From Caproiciproducens galactitolivorans (GTDB lineage Bacteria > Bacillota > Clostridia > Oscillospirales > Acutalibacteraceae): 64,000 nucleotides of DNA. The notes under the pieces are model-generated. The model ran no database searches and was not told the origin of the DNA. It saw only the letters and a list, made by a program, of their open reading frames with translations. This document shows positions 7,495 through 16,461 of the stretch, piece by piece. The DNA is taken from the NCBI RefSeq assembly GCF_026672255.1, contig NZ_JAPOHA010000011.1, forward strand, positions 3,586 to 67,585, written 5' to 3'. Every line of letters starts with the position of its first letter. Within the stretch, counting starts at the first letter, position 1. A program made the translations under genes and the position numbers.

Positions 7495-8673
7495 TTACTT
7501 GTGATATTTCTCTACGATATCCTTTACCGCGTCAATGACATACTGAACCTCTTCGTCGCTCATGGTCGGATAGAGCGGTAAGGAAATCAGGCGTTCGAAA
7601 TGCTTTTCCGCATTCGGGAAATCGCCCTCTTTAAATCCGTAGCGGCTGGTGTAGGCGCTCATGTAGGTTACCGGAATGAAATGCACGCTGGTTCCGATAT
7701 TGCGCTCATTCAGCTCGACAATAAACTGGTCGCGGTCAATGGTCAGCAGCTCGGGAACGACGCGGATAACATAAAGATGCCAGCAGTGCGTGGTGTAGTC
7801 GGGGACAAACGGCGGGTCAATCGCGTCGATTTTACCGAATTCTTTCTGATATTTCTCCGCAATCTTTAAGCGTGCGGCCTGCATTTCGCCCATACGGGCG
7901 AGTTGTTTTAAGCCCAGAGCGGCCTGAATATCAAACATATTATATTTAAATCCCGGCTCGCAGATATCGTATCTCCAGGTTCCGCCCTTCGCGTAGCGGT
8001 TCCAGGCGTTTTTGCTCATGCCCTGACCGGAGAAAATCCTTGCCTTGCGTGCAATCTCCTCATCATCGGTAACGAGCATGCCGCCGTCGCCGGTTGCGAG
8101 GTTTTTCGTAGCGTAGAAGCTGTAAGAAGCCGTGCCCTGCAGCTTGTTGCCGATCAGCCTGCCCTTGTAACGGCTGCACAGCGCGTGGGCCGCGTCCTCG
8201 GAAACGAACAGGCCGTGTTTGTCGGCAATTTTATAAATCCGGTCCAAGTCGCAGACCTGTCCGCTGTAATGCACCGGCACAATCGCTTTTGTTTTGGGCG
8301 TGATTTTCTTTTCGATTTCATCCGGGTCAATACAGGCGGTTTTATAGTCTACATCGGCAAATATCGGCGTTGCTCCCGTGTGGATAATGGTGCTCGCGGT
8401 GGAAGCGAAAGTCATCGGGGTGGTGATGACCTCGTCGCCCGGGCCGATGCCTTTTGTAAGCAGCGCCACATGCAGCGCCGCGGTGCAGGAATTCATGGCG
8501 ATTGCATACTTGGCGCCAAGAAATCCCGCAAACTGTTTTTCAAATTCGTTCGTACGCGGCCCCTTTGCAATCCATCCGGATTTCAGCGTATCCACGACCT
8601 CGTTGATTTCAAGATCGGTAATATCAGGCAGATTGTATGGAATAAATTTTTCTCTTTTTTTAAAATTTCCCAT
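7495..8673 (-). CDS. DegT/DnrJ/EryC1-family sugar aminotransferase
   Basis: A 392-residue PLP enzyme of the nucleotide-sugar aminotransferase family. It has SGWIAKGPRTNEFE near residue 32, the PLP-phosphate loop SCTAALHVAL, VHYSGQVCDLD, EDAAHA (Asp binding the pyridine nitrogen) and the Schiff-base Lys in SFYATKNLATGDGG. The ATKN motif is closer to PseC/ArnB/PglE-type 4-aminotransferases than to the WbpE-type enzyme at 9562, so the two genes probably serve different sugars. No 4,6-dehydratase is visible here to make a 4-keto substrate. It has its own consensus promoter, back to back with that of the wbp-type operon, and its own terminator. Confidence 0.88.
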   Translation of the reverse strand: MGNFKKREKFIPYNLPDITDLEINEVVDTLKSGWIAKGPRTNEFEKQFAGFLGAKYAIAMNSCTAALHVALLTKGIGPGDEVITTPMTFASTASTIIHTGATPIFADVDYKTACIDPDEIEKKITPKTKAIVPVHYSGQVCDLDRIYKIADKHGLFVSEDAAHALCSRYKGRLIGNKLQGTASYSFYATKNLATGDGGMLVTDDEEIARKARIFSGQGMSKNAWNRYAKGGTWRYDICEPGFKYNMFDIQAALGLKQLARMGEMQAARLKIAEKYQKEFGKIDAIDPPFVPDYTTHCWHLYVIRVVPELLTIDRDQFIVELNERNIGTSVHFIPVTYMSAYTSRYGFKEGDFPNAEKHFERLISLPLYPTMSDEEVQYVIDAVKDIVEKYHK

Positions 8674-8845
8674 GATTTAACCTCTTTTTCGATTTTCAAT
8701 TCCGCAGGCCCCGTCTGTAATCAGGAATCCTGCCCGCGCGGCGAAAGTCCTGATTTCGACCTGAATACCCGGAATACGGCAAGGCATGATTTTTATTTTA
8801 CAGGCAAGACCCGGCTTAATCAGATTAGACAATAAATCAAACTAA

Positions 8846-8874
8846 ATCATAATACGATTGATATTTAATGTCAA
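8846..8874 (-). promoter_or_regulatory. Promoter of the DegT aminotransferase gene
   Basis: On the minus strand, TTGACA (8869-8874), 17 bases and TATGAT (8846-8851). A leader of about 165 bases follows before the ATG at 8673. Confidence 0.75.
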
Positions 8875-8894
8875 CTATATTGGTCCGCAAAATA

Positions 8895-8923
8895 TTGACT
8901 AAAAGCCGCGTTGGTTATATAAT
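8895..8923 (+). promoter_or_regulatory. Promoter of the ManNAc3NAcA operon
   Basis: TTGACT (8895-8900), 17 bases and TATAAT (8918-8923). It lies only 20 bases from the divergent promoter, so a regulator bound between them could control both. Confidence 0.8.
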
Positions 8924-8979
8924 GAACAAGTTATAGCAGGAACTTTTTTCGATTAATTTAGGTAAAGAATGGTGTTCAA

Positions 8980-9561
8980 ATGAGCGAAATGAAGAACTTT
9001 TTCGCGCATCCGAGTGCGTGCGTGGACGACGGCGCAGAAGTTGGAGCCGGTACGAAGATCTGGCATTTCTGCCATATCAGCGGCGGCTGCAAAATCGGTG
9101 AAAACTGTACGTTCGGGCAAAATGTATTTGTTGCCCCGGGCACAGCAATCGGAAATTACTGTAAAATACAAAATAACGTATCCATCTATGAAGGTGTCGA
9201 ATTAGGCGATTATGTCTTTTGCGGCCCCTCGATGGTGTTTACCAACGTTCAGCGCCCGCGGTGCAAATATCCACAGCGCGGCGCGGCTTTTTATGCCCAT
9301 ACACCGGTTGGAGAAGGCGCGAGCATCGGGGCGAATGCAACCATCGTGTGCGGCCACCGCATCGGCAAAAACGCGTTTATCGCGGCCGGCAGCGTGGTGA
9401 CAAAGGATGTGCCGGATCATGCGATTATGATGGGCACGCCTGCCCGCCAGCACGGCTGGGCCTGCGAATGCGGGGAGAAACTTAACGATGATTTGGCCTG
9501 CCCGAAATGCGGAAGAAAATATCGGAAGACGGAACACGGTCTTCAGGAGGAAACAAAATAA
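8980..9561 (+). CDS. wbpD: Left-handed beta-helix N-acetyltransferase (WbpD-like) with zinc-ribbon tail
   Basis: The 193-residue protein has hexapeptide repeats from residue 10 to 135 (VGAGTKIW, IGENCTFGQNV, IGNYCKIQNN, IGANATIVCG, IGKNAFIAAG) ending in TKDVPDHAIMMGTPAR. That is the signature of nucleotide-sugar acetyltransferases. WbpD/WlbB acetylates the 3-amino group of UDP-GlcNAc3NA. HFCHISGG carries the catalytic-type His. The C-terminus adds CEC...CPKC, a four-Cys metal knuckle. The next gene, encoding the aminotransferase that would supply the substrate, starts at the base after the stop. Confidence 0.9.
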   Translation: MSEMKNFFAHPSACVDDGAEVGAGTKIWHFCHISGGCKIGENCTFGQNVFVAPGTAIGNYCKIQNNVSIYEGVELGDYVFCGPSMVFTNVQRPRCKYPQRGAAFYAHTPVGEGASIGANATIVCGHRIGKNAFIAAGSVVTKDVPDHAIMMGTPARQHGWACECGEKLNDDLACPKCGRKYRKTEHGLQEETK

Positions 9562-10695
9562 ATGGAGAAAATAGCGTTTAACGACCTTGGCGCTCAATAC
9601 CGCCATTTAAAGGAAGAGATCGACAAGGGGATTGCCGATGTGATCAGCGGATGCCATTTTATTTCCGGGCCGCAGACGGAAGAGCTTGAAAAAGAGCTTT
9701 GCGACTATACCGGCCGGAAATTCTGCGTCAGCACCAGCAACGGGACGGACGCGCTGCTTATGCCGCTGATGGCAAAGGGAATCGGCCGGGGAGACGCGGT
9801 TTTTGTACCGGCTCTTACGTTCTTCGCCACAGCGGAGGTTGCCAGCCTTTTAGGCGCGACGCCCGTATTCTGTGACGTTGAAGAAGATACTTTTAATATG
9901 GACCCGAAATCCCTTGAAAAACAGGTGGAAAAAGTTGTAAAAGAGGGCAAACTAAAACCGAAGGCGGTTATTGCGGTCGACTTATTCGGTCAGCCGGCGG
10001 CTTTTCCGGAGATTGAACCGATCTGCAAGAAATACGGCATGACGTTGATTGAAGACGCCGCGCAGGGTTTCGGCGGACAGATTAACGGGAAAAAAGCATG
10101 CAGTTTCGGCGATTTTTCCGCTACGAGCTTTTTCCCGGCGAAGGCGCTCGGATGCTACGGCGACGGCGGAGCCGTTTTTACGGATGACGAGGAACAGGCG
10201 GCTTTGCTGAAATCCATCCGTGTTCACGGCAAGGGCTCTTTTAAATATGAAAATGTGCGCGTCGGTTTAAACGCAAGGCTGGATACCCTTCAGGCGGCGA
10301 TTCTGCTTCCGAAGCTCCATGCGTTTGATAAAGAAACAGAGCATCGCAATTGGGCGGCAAAGCGCTACGCCGACCGGTTACAGGATAAATTTCAGGTTCC
10401 GGTTGTTCATGACGGATATTTTTCCAGCTTTGGATATTATACTCTTAAGGCGGAAAGTGAGGAGCAGCGCTCCAAAATCCTCGAAGGGCTGAAAACGGCG
10501 GGCGTTCCGACGATGATTTATTATCCGATGCCGCTGCATTTGCAGAAGGTATATGCGCCTCTCGGTTATCAAGAAGGGGACATGCCCATCAGTGAAAAGC
10601 TCTGCAAAACGGTTTTCAGCCTTCCCATGCATGGTTATATAACGGAAGACGTTATCGATTATATCTGCAAAACCTTGCTGGGTCTTGTTTCATAA
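9562..10695 (+). CDS. wbpE: UDP-3-keto-GlcNAcA aminotransferase (WbpE-like)
   Basis: A 377-residue PLP aminotransferase. It has NDLGAQYRHLKEEID at the N-terminus, TSNGTDALLMPLM for PLP-phosphate binding, EDAAQGFGG (Asp for the pyridine nitrogen) and the Lys in SFFPAKALGCYGDGG. That Lys motif is the hallmark of the WbpE/WlbC group, which installs the 3-amino group of 2,3-diamino-uronic acids. A strong AGGAGG lies inside the end of the previous gene. The protein starts immediately after the acetyltransferase and belongs to the same transcript. Confidence 0.92.
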   Translation: MEKIAFNDLGAQYRHLKEEIDKGIADVISGCHFISGPQTEELEKELCDYTGRKFCVSTSNGTDALLMPLMAKGIGRGDAVFVPALTFFATAEVASLLGATPVFCDVEEDTFNMDPKSLEKQVEKVVKEGKLKPKAVIAVDLFGQPAAFPEIEPICKKYGMTLIEDAAQGFGGQINGKKACSFGDFSATSFFPAKALGCYGDGGAVFTDDEEQAALLKSIRVHGKGSFKYENVRVGLNARLDTLQAAILLPKLHAFDKETEHRNWAAKRYADRLQDKFQVPVVHDGYFSSFGYYTLKAESEEQRSKILEGLKTAGVPTMIYYPMPLHLQKVYAPLGYQEGDMPISEKLCKTVFSLPMHGYITEDVIDYICKTLLGLVS

Positions 10696-10765
10696 ATCAA
10701 AAACGTAGGATTTGTTGATTTTTTAAAATGAGACCTGATTATCTGAATGACAAGGAGAAATACAA

Positions 10766-12085
10766 ATGTCGAATATGAAAGCAGAATTAATGAATAAGAT
10801 TCAGGACAAAACCGCCGTTGTCGGAATTGTCGGCCTCGGTTACGTCGGTCTTCCGCTGGCGGTCGAGTTCGCAAAAGCCGGCTACAAAACCATCGGTTTC
10901 GACGTGCAGTCCAAGAAAGTGGACGCCGTTAACGCCGGGCACAACTATATCGGCGATATCGTGGGCGATACGCTGAAAAAAGTTGTGGACAGCAAGACCC
11001 TTTCCGCCACCAGCGATTTTTCCTTTATTAAGGATGTTGACGCGGTGGCGATTGCCGTACCCACTCCGCTGGACAAATACCAGCAGCCGGATATCAGCTA
11101 TGTAAAGGGTTCCACCGAATCGGTTGCAAAATATCTGCATAAGGGCATGGTCGTTGTTTTGGAATCCACGACCTATCCCGGAACAACCGAGGAGCTTTTA
11201 AAGCCGATTCTCGAAGCAAGCGGGCTGAAATGCGGCGAGGATTTCTACCTTGCTTTCTCCCCTGAGCGCGTGGACCCGGGCAACAAACAGTATAAAACGA
11301 AGAATACGCCGAAGGTTGTCGGCGGCATAGGAAAAGACGGCACCGAAATTGCGGCCGCTCTCTACCGCAATGTTCTTGAAGGCGGCGTTTTCGAAGTTTC
11401 TTCCCCGGCGGTTGCCGAAATGGAGAAGCTTCTGGAAAACACGTACCGCAATATTAATATCGGTTTGGCCAACGAAATGGCGATTATCTGCAACCGCATG
11501 GGCATCAATGTCTGGGAAGTAATCGACGCGGCAAAGACAAAGCCGTACGGCTTCCAGGCGTTTTATCCAGGACCGGGCCTCGGCGGCCACTGCATTCCGC
11601 TCGACCCGTTCTACCTTACCTGGAAGGCCCGTGAGTTTGATTATCATACCCGTTTGATTGAAACCTCCGGCGAAATCAACACCGGCATGCCGGAATATGT
11701 TGTCGACCGTGCCATGAAAGTGCTTAACCAGAACAAAACAGCGATGAACGGTGCGAAAGTGCTGGTTCTCGGCGTTGCCTACAAGGCGGATATCGACGAC
11801 TACCGCGAAAGCCCGGCGTTAAATGTCATTGACCATTTAATTAAGGAAGGCGCCGATACCACGTATTTTGATCCGTATATTCCGGAGTACAAGCATAAAG
11901 GCGTTGTGCATACCGGTGAAAAGGAACTGACGGATGATATGCTGAAAAATGCGGATATCGTCATCATCTGCACGGCGCATGCCTGCTTCGATTACAACCG
12001 GATTCAGAAGCTTTCCAAAGAAGTATTCGATACCAGAAACGCCATGAAGGATGTAAAGGATCGCTCCAACATCGAGCTTTTATAA
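10766..12085 (+). CDS. wbpA: UDP-GlcNAc 6-dehydrogenase (WbpA-like)
   Basis: A 439-residue UDP-sugar dehydrogenase of the UDP-glucose/GDP-mannose family. The NAD-binding GLGYVGLPLAVEFA lies at about residues 23-36. VPTPLDKYQQPD, ESTTYPGTTEE and FSPERVDPG follow. The catalytic Cys is in GPGLGGHCIPLDPFYL. The C-terminal UDP-binding domain has LGVAYKADIDDYRESPAL. Members act on UDP-Glc, UDP-GlcNAc or UDP-ManNAc; the neighbours argue for UDP-GlcNAc oxidised to UDP-GlcNAcA, the first step of the ManNAc3NAcA route. AAGGAG precedes the ATG. Confidence 0.92.
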   Translation: MSNMKAELMNKIQDKTAVVGIVGLGYVGLPLAVEFAKAGYKTIGFDVQSKKVDAVNAGHNYIGDIVGDTLKKVVDSKTLSATSDFSFIKDVDAVAIAVPTPLDKYQQPDISYVKGSTESVAKYLHKGMVVVLESTTYPGTTEELLKPILEASGLKCGEDFYLAFSPERVDPGNKQYKTKNTPKVVGGIGKDGTEIAAALYRNVLEGGVFEVSSPAVAEMEKLLENTYRNINIGLANEMAIICNRMGINVWEVIDAAKTKPYGFQAFYPGPGLGGHCIPLDPFYLTWKAREFDYHTRLIETSGEINTGMPEYVVDRAMKVLNQNKTAMNGAKVLVLGVAYKADIDDYRESPALNVIDHLIKEGADTTYFDPYIPEYKHKGVVHTGEKELTDDMLKNADIVIICTAHACFDYNRIQKLSKEVFDTRNAMKDVKDRSNIELL

Positions 12086-12093
12086 ACAATTTA

Positions 12094-12124
12094 CCCCCGT
12101 TTCTTGTAAGTGACGGGGGAATTT
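12094..12124 (+). terminator. Intra-operon hairpin (weak terminator or attenuator)
   Basis: CCCCCGT pairs with ACGGGGG and is followed by AATTTTG. The poor T-tract suggests partial read-through into the oxidoreductase gene. Confidence 0.5.
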
Positions 12125-12198
12125 TGTGTTGTGCCGTCCGGTATGCTTACAGCCTGGCGGTATAAGGAAAATGCATGATAAAGAAAAGGAGAACCGAT

Positions 12199-13314
12199 AT
12201 GGAAAAACTTCGTTTTGCTTTGATAGGATGCGGAAGAATTTCAAAAAACCACATTGCCGCGGCGATTGCGAATGCGGATACAATGGAACTGGCGGTTGTC
12301 TGCGACCCGGTGCTTGAGAACGCGGAGAAAAAAGCAAAGGATTATCAGGATGCCGCCGGCAGCAAACCGGCAGTCTATGCCGATTATAAAAAAGCGCTGG
12401 AGGAGCAGAAAATTGACTGCTGCGCCATTGCGACGGAAAGCGGATACCATGCGGAGATTGCGCTTTACTGTATCCGCCACGGCAAGAACGTGCTGATTGA
12501 AAAGCCAATGGCTTTGAGCACTGCCGATGCCGAGCAGATGATCCGCGAAGCGAAGGAGCACGGCGTTACCCTCGGCGTCTGCCACCAGAACCGCTTTAAC
12601 GAGCCGGTTCAGGAACTGCACAAAGCAATTGAAGACGGCCGTTTCGGCAAGCTGGTAAACGGAACTGCGCGTATTCTCTGGAACCGGGGCATGCCGTATT
12701 ACGAACAGGCTCCGTGGCGCGGAACATGGGCGCAGGACGGCGGCACACTGATGAACCAGTGTATTCACGATATTGACCTTCTCCAGTGGTGCCTTGGCGG
12801 CGAACCGGAAACGGTTATGGCCATGACGGGCAACTACCTTCGCGACATTCAGGCGGAGGATTTCGGAAGCATCCTGATCCGCTTTAAGAACGGCGCAATC
12901 GGCATTGTGGAAGGCACCGCCTGCGTATATCCGAAGAATCTGGAAGAAACGCTCTCCATTTTCGGCGGAACCGGCGCGGTGGTTATCGGCGGTATTGCCG
13001 TGAACCGCATGGAAACCTGGAATTTTGAAAAGCCTGCCGAGCAGGATTCGCATATCGCGGCTCTTTCCGGCAAGGACCCGAAGGACGTTTACGGAAGCGG
13101 CCACAATATGCTTTACGCCAATTATATTCACGCGGTCAACACGCATACCGATCCTCTTGTCAGCGGAACCGAGGCGATCAAGGCGATGAAGATCATCCTC
13201 GCGGCTTACAAGTCGCAGAAAACCGGACAGCCGGTTGCGTTCGACGGACTCCGCTTTTCCACGCTGGATATGGATGATTCCGACGTCCGTTATCCTTCAT
13301 GCGGGGTGAAGTAG
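12199..13314 (+). CDS. wbpB: Gfo/Idh/MocA oxidoreductase, UDP-GlcNAcA 3-dehydrogenase (WbpB-like)
   Basis: The 371-residue protein has an N-terminal Rossmann fold (FALIGCGRISKNHI) and the family active-site motif EKPMALST. It also has HQNRFNEPVQ and a C-terminal alpha/beta domain with GGTLMNQCIHDIDLLQW. WbpB/WlbA oxidises C3 of UDP-GlcNAcA to feed the aminotransferase. ATG 12199 has AAAAGGAG with good spacing; the ATG at 12175 lacks one and adds eight residues. The neighbours (6-dehydrogenase, 3-aminotransferase, acetyltransferase, 2-epimerase) support the assignment within this broad family. Confidence 0.9.
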   Translation: MEKLRFALIGCGRISKNHIAAAIANADTMELAVVCDPVLENAEKKAKDYQDAAGSKPAVYADYKKALEEQKIDCCAIATESGYHAEIALYCIRHGKNVLIEKPMALSTADAEQMIREAKEHGVTLGVCHQNRFNEPVQELHKAIEDGRFGKLVNGTARILWNRGMPYYEQAPWRGTWAQDGGTLMNQCIHDIDLLQWCLGGEPETVMAMTGNYLRDIQAEDFGSILIRFKNGAIGIVEGTACVYPKNLEETLSIFGGTGAVVIGGIAVNRMETWNFEKPAEQDSHIAALSGKDPKDVYGSGHNMLYANYIHAVNTHTDPLVSGTEAIKAMKIILAAYKSQKTGQPVAFDGLRFSTLDMDDSDVRYPSCGVK

Positions 13315-13315
13315 G

Positions 13316-14392
13316 ATGAAAATCGTTACCGTTGTCGGTGCAAGGCCGCAGTTCGTAAAGGCTTCGGTTGTTTCCGCGGCACTGCGGAAAAATTGTACCG
13401 AGGTCTTGGTTCATACCGGTCAGCATTATGACCGCAATATGTCCGACGTATTTTTCGAGGAACTTTCTATTCCGAAGCCCGCGTATAATCTTGGCGTGGG
13501 TTCCGGTTCGCACGGCCACCAGACCGGCGAAATGCTGATAAAAATCGAGGACGTCCTGCTTAAGGAAAAGCCGGATATTATGCTGGTTTACGGCGATACC
13601 AACTCCACGCTCGCGGGTGCTCTCGCGGCTTCCAAGCTGCATATTCCGGTTGCCCATGTGGAAGCCGGACTGCGCTCCTACAACATGCGCATGCCGGAGG
13701 AGCAGAACCGCGTTTTAACCGATCATATCTCCACCTGGCTTTTCTGCCCGACGCAGACTGCGGCGGACAACCTGAAAAAAGAGGGAATTACCAAGGGCGT
13801 AAGCATCAGCGGAGACGTTATGCTCGATTCCGTGCTTCACTTTTTAAAGGTTGCGCAGAATAACCCGAACAAAACCGCTATTTTCGGTCAGCTTCAAATA
13901 CAGCCGAAAAACTACCGGCTTGCCACGCTGCACCGTGCGGAAACGACCGACGGCGGGCTGGACGCGATTATCCGTATCTTTAACGCGTTTGAAAAGCTTC
14001 CCCAGCTTGTCGTTCTGCCGATTCATCCAAGGACAAGACCGCTTGCGGAAGAAGCGATTGCAAAATGCGGATTCCGGAACATTCAGCTGATCGACCCGGT
14101 CGGCTATCTGGAAATGCTGCTTCTTACGTCGAACGCCTGTCAGGTAATGACCGATTCCGGCGGGCTTCAAAAGGAAGCATGGTTTATGAAAGTGCCGTGC
14201 ATCACGCTCCGGCAGGAAACCGAATGGGTGGAAACGCTCAACGGAAACTGGAATGTGCTGGCGAAGCTTACGACCGAGGATATTTACGAGAAGGCGATGC
14301 ATACGGTTCCCGACCCGGCTGCCCGTGAGGCAAAGCCGTTCGGCGACGGAAACGCCTCGGAAAAAATCGCCTCGGCTTTGCTGAACGGCTAA
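13316..14392 (+). CDS. wbpI: UDP-GlcNAc3NAcA 2-epimerase (WbpI/WecB family)
   Basis: The 358-residue protein starts with VVGARPQFVKA, then has HTGQHYD, YGDTNSTLAGALAA, VEAGLRS, MPEEQNRVLTDH, IHPRTRP and SDSGGLQKEA-type motifs. These are the order and spacing of non-hydrolysing UDP-HexNAc 2-epimerases with their catalytic Asp, Glu and His set. WecB acts on UDP-GlcNAc, while WbpI/WlbD acts on UDP-GlcNAc3NAcA to give UDP-ManNAc3NAcA. Placement as the last enzyme of the five-gene set points to the second. It starts one base after the oxidoreductase stop. Confidence 0.9.
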   Translation: MKIVTVVGARPQFVKASVVSAALRKNCTEVLVHTGQHYDRNMSDVFFEELSIPKPAYNLGVGSGSHGHQTGEMLIKIEDVLLKEKPDIMLVYGDTNSTLAGALAASKLHIPVAHVEAGLRSYNMRMPEEQNRVLTDHISTWLFCPTQTAADNLKKEGITKGVSISGDVMLDSVLHFLKVAQNNPNKTAIFGQLQIQPKNYRLATLHRAETTDGGLDAIIRIFNAFEKLPQLVVLPIHPRTRPLAEEAIAKCGFRNIQLIDPVGYLEMLLLTSNACQVMTDSGGLQKEAWFMKVPCITLRQETEWVETLNGNWNVLAKLTTEDIYEKAMHTVPDPAAREAKPFGDGNASEKIASALLNG

Positions 14393-14430
14393 GGCTTTGA
14401 ATCCTTTTTGCTGAATACAAGGGGTTATGT

Positions 14431-15669
14431 ATGAATATTATTTATATCAATCATTATGCCGGTTCCAACCAGCACGGCATGGAGTTCCGCCCGTATTTTA
14501 TGGCGAAGCGGTGGGCCGCGGCAGGGCACAACGTTACCATTGCCGCCAGTTCGTACTCCCATCTGCGCACAAAGAACCCGGATATGCAGGGGCAGGCAAC
14601 CATGGAACAGATGCTGGACGGCGTGCGCTATTTCTGGATTGCCGGCCCGGAGTACCATGGAAACGGCATGGGGCGAATCAAAAATATGCTTTCGTTTCTG
14701 CACGGGCTTTACAAATACGGGGATGAAATCGCGGCGCAGGGCAAACCGGACGCGGTGATTGCGTCCTCCACCTATCCGCTGGACATTTATCCCGCGCATA
14801 AGCTTGCAAAAAAATACGGCGCCATGCTGATTTACGAGGTGCACGACCTTTGGCCGCTCAGCCCGATTGAGCTTGGCGGCATGAGTCCGCACCACCCGTA
14901 CATCATGGCCATGCAGGCGGCGGAAAATTACTGCTATAAGCACAGCAATTATGTGGTTTCGCTGCTGCCGAACGCACAGGAGCACATGGAAGAGCACGGC
15001 CTGAAGCCGGGCAAATTCATCTGCATTCCGAACGGCATTATTAAAGCCGATTGGGAAAAGCCGATGGCAGACCAACCGGTGTATTGCGATAAACTGAAAC
15101 AGTATCATGACGAGGGATATTTCCTCATCGGCTATACCGGTGCGCACGGAATTGCCAATGCGCTGGACAGTTTTGTCGAAGCAGGGGATATGCTCCGCGA
15201 TCAGAAAATCAAGCTCCTTTTGGTCGGCCCCGGGCCGGAGCGTGAGCGCCTGATTCAGAAGGTAAAAGACCGAAATCTGGGCGAGACGGTGGAATTGCTG
15301 GAGCCGGTAAAACGCGGCCAGATTCCGGAACTGCTGCACCAGATGGACGCGCTCTATGTCGGCCTGCAAAGGCAGCCTTTGTTCCGTTTCGGCGTAAGCC
15401 CGAACAAGCTGATGGATTACATGATGGCGGCGAAGCCGGTCATCTTTGCCATCGATGCGGGCAACGACATGGTTGCGGACGCAGACTGCGGGATTTCCAT
15501 TCCGCCGGAGGACAGCAAAGCGATTGCCGAAGCCGCCCGGAAGCTGGCGTCCTTATCCAAGGAGGAGCTTAACGCGATGGGCGAGAGGGGCAAGGAATAC
15601 ATCCTTCAGAATAATGAGTATGATGTGCTTTCTCAAAAGTTCCTCGATGTTTTTTCCATGCCGCACTGA
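14431..15669 (+). CDS. Family-4-type glycosyltransferase
   Basis: A 412-residue GT-B glycosyltransferase. The N-terminal domain has NHYAGSNQHGMEFRP (nucleotide/acceptor loop), EVHDLWPLSP and IPNGI. The C-terminal domain has LVGPGPERERL, GQIPELLHQMDALY and FGVSPNKLMDYMMAAKPV, the EX7E-like donor-sugar region. It closely resembles WbuB-type transferases in polysaccharide loci. It lies 38 bases after the epimerase with GGGG upstream and is the likely user of the UDP-ManNAc3NAcA made by the preceding genes, though donor specificity cannot be read from sequence. Confidence 0.88.
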   Translation: MNIIYINHYAGSNQHGMEFRPYFMAKRWAAAGHNVTIAASSYSHLRTKNPDMQGQATMEQMLDGVRYFWIAGPEYHGNGMGRIKNMLSFLHGLYKYGDEIAAQGKPDAVIASSTYPLDIYPAHKLAKKYGAMLIYEVHDLWPLSPIELGGMSPHHPYIMAMQAAENYCYKHSNYVVSLLPNAQEHMEEHGLKPGKFICIPNGIIKADWEKPMADQPVYCDKLKQYHDEGYFLIGYTGAHGIANALDSFVEAGDMLRDQKIKLLLVGPGPERERLIQKVKDRNLGETVELLEPVKRGQIPELLHQMDALYVGLQRQPLFRFGVSPNKLMDYMMAAKPVIFAIDAGNDMVADADCGISIPPEDSKAIAEAARKLASLSKEELNAMGERGKEYILQNNEYDVLSQKFLDVFSMPH

Positions 15670-15723
15670 CAGGGCGGAAATCAAGCAAAGTTTTTGCCGC
15701 AGCGATATAAATTTGCAATTTTA

Positions 15724-15747
15724 AAGGGCAGCCGGATGGTTGCCCTT
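15724..15747 (+). terminator. Hairpin between converging genes
   Basis: AAGGGCA pairs with TGCCCTT and is followed by CTCTCT. It separates the polysaccharide operon from the converging uracil-DNA glycosylase gene; the T-tract is poor. Confidence 0.45.
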
Positions 15748-15751
15748 CTCT

Positions 15752-16315
15752 CTATATTCCCAGTTCTGTCATTTTCTCGCGCAGTTTGATGAAATCGTCA
15801 AACGCGGCGGGTTTATTGTTGGGGTTTCGTAAAAGTGCGGCCGGGTGAAGGGTTGCCATCATCCAGACGCCGTTCTTTTCAAAGAACACACCGTGTTCCT
15901 TTGTGATTTTCATATCCGGCTTGATCAGCTTTAATGCGGCGATCCGCCCAAGGCAGACGATGATCTTCGGCCGGATCAGCGCCACCTGATTGCGCAGCCA
16001 CTTGATGCAGGTGTCCTGCTCTTCCGGAAGCGGGTCCCTGTTATGCGGCGGCCTGCATTTCACGATATTTGCTATATAAATATTGGAGTGCCGGTCAAGA
16101 TCAACAGCCGCAAGCATTTTATCGAGCAATTGGCCGCTTCTGCCGACGAACGGTTCGCCCTGTAAATCTTCGTTTTCGCCGGGTCCCTCTCCAATAAAAA
16201 GTACCTTCGCCTGTTCATTGCCAACACCGAATACCAGGTTTGTTCTTCCTTCGCACAGTCCGCATTCGTGGCATTGTAAGCATGCGGATTTCAATTCTTC
16301 CCAGTTATCGTACAA
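15752..16315 (-). CDS. Family-4 uracil-DNA glycosylase
   Basis: This enzyme removes uracil from DNA during base-excision repair. TTG 16315 has GGAAAGGTGGC upstream and gives YDNWEELKSACLQC; the farther ATG start adds a non-homologous tail. The 187-residue product has the paired Cys motif CLQCHECGLC and a second pair (KCRPP ... TCIKW), the four ligands of the family's [4Fe-4S] cluster. The catalytic-site motif is GEGPGENEDLQGEPFVG, and the DNA-binding loop is HPAALLRNP. It is transcribed divergently from pduL. Confidence 0.92.
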   Translation of the reverse strand: MYDNWEELKSACLQCHECGLCEGRTNLVFGVGNEQAKVLFIGEGPGENEDLQGEPFVGRSGQLLDKMLAAVDLDRHSNIYIANIVKCRPPHNRDPLPEEQDTCIKWLRNQVALIRPKIIVCLGRIAALKLIKPDMKITKEHGVFFEKNGVWMMATLHPAALLRNPNNKPAAFDDFIKLREKMTELGI

Positions 16316-16393
16316 TTTCTTGCCACCTTTCCTTCTTATCCTTTTTATTATACCATTAAAACGGACATTGCAACAGCATAAATGCATTTGATG

Positions 16394-16422
16394 TTGAATT
16401 TTCCTCTTATTTGAGTTACACT
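16394..16422 (+). promoter_or_regulatory. Promoter of pduL
   Basis: TTGAAT (16394-16399), 17 bases and TACACT (16417-16422), about 40 bases before the start. Confidence 0.55.
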
Positions 16423-16461
16423 AAAGGTGTGTCGAAAACTAAATTACAGGAGATGTTCGTT

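Noticed and set aside
10696-10765. AATCAA/TTGATT stem between the aminotransferase and dehydrogenase genes as a terminator.
   Set aside because: The stem is short and AT-only, and the genes form one pathway; read-through is expected.
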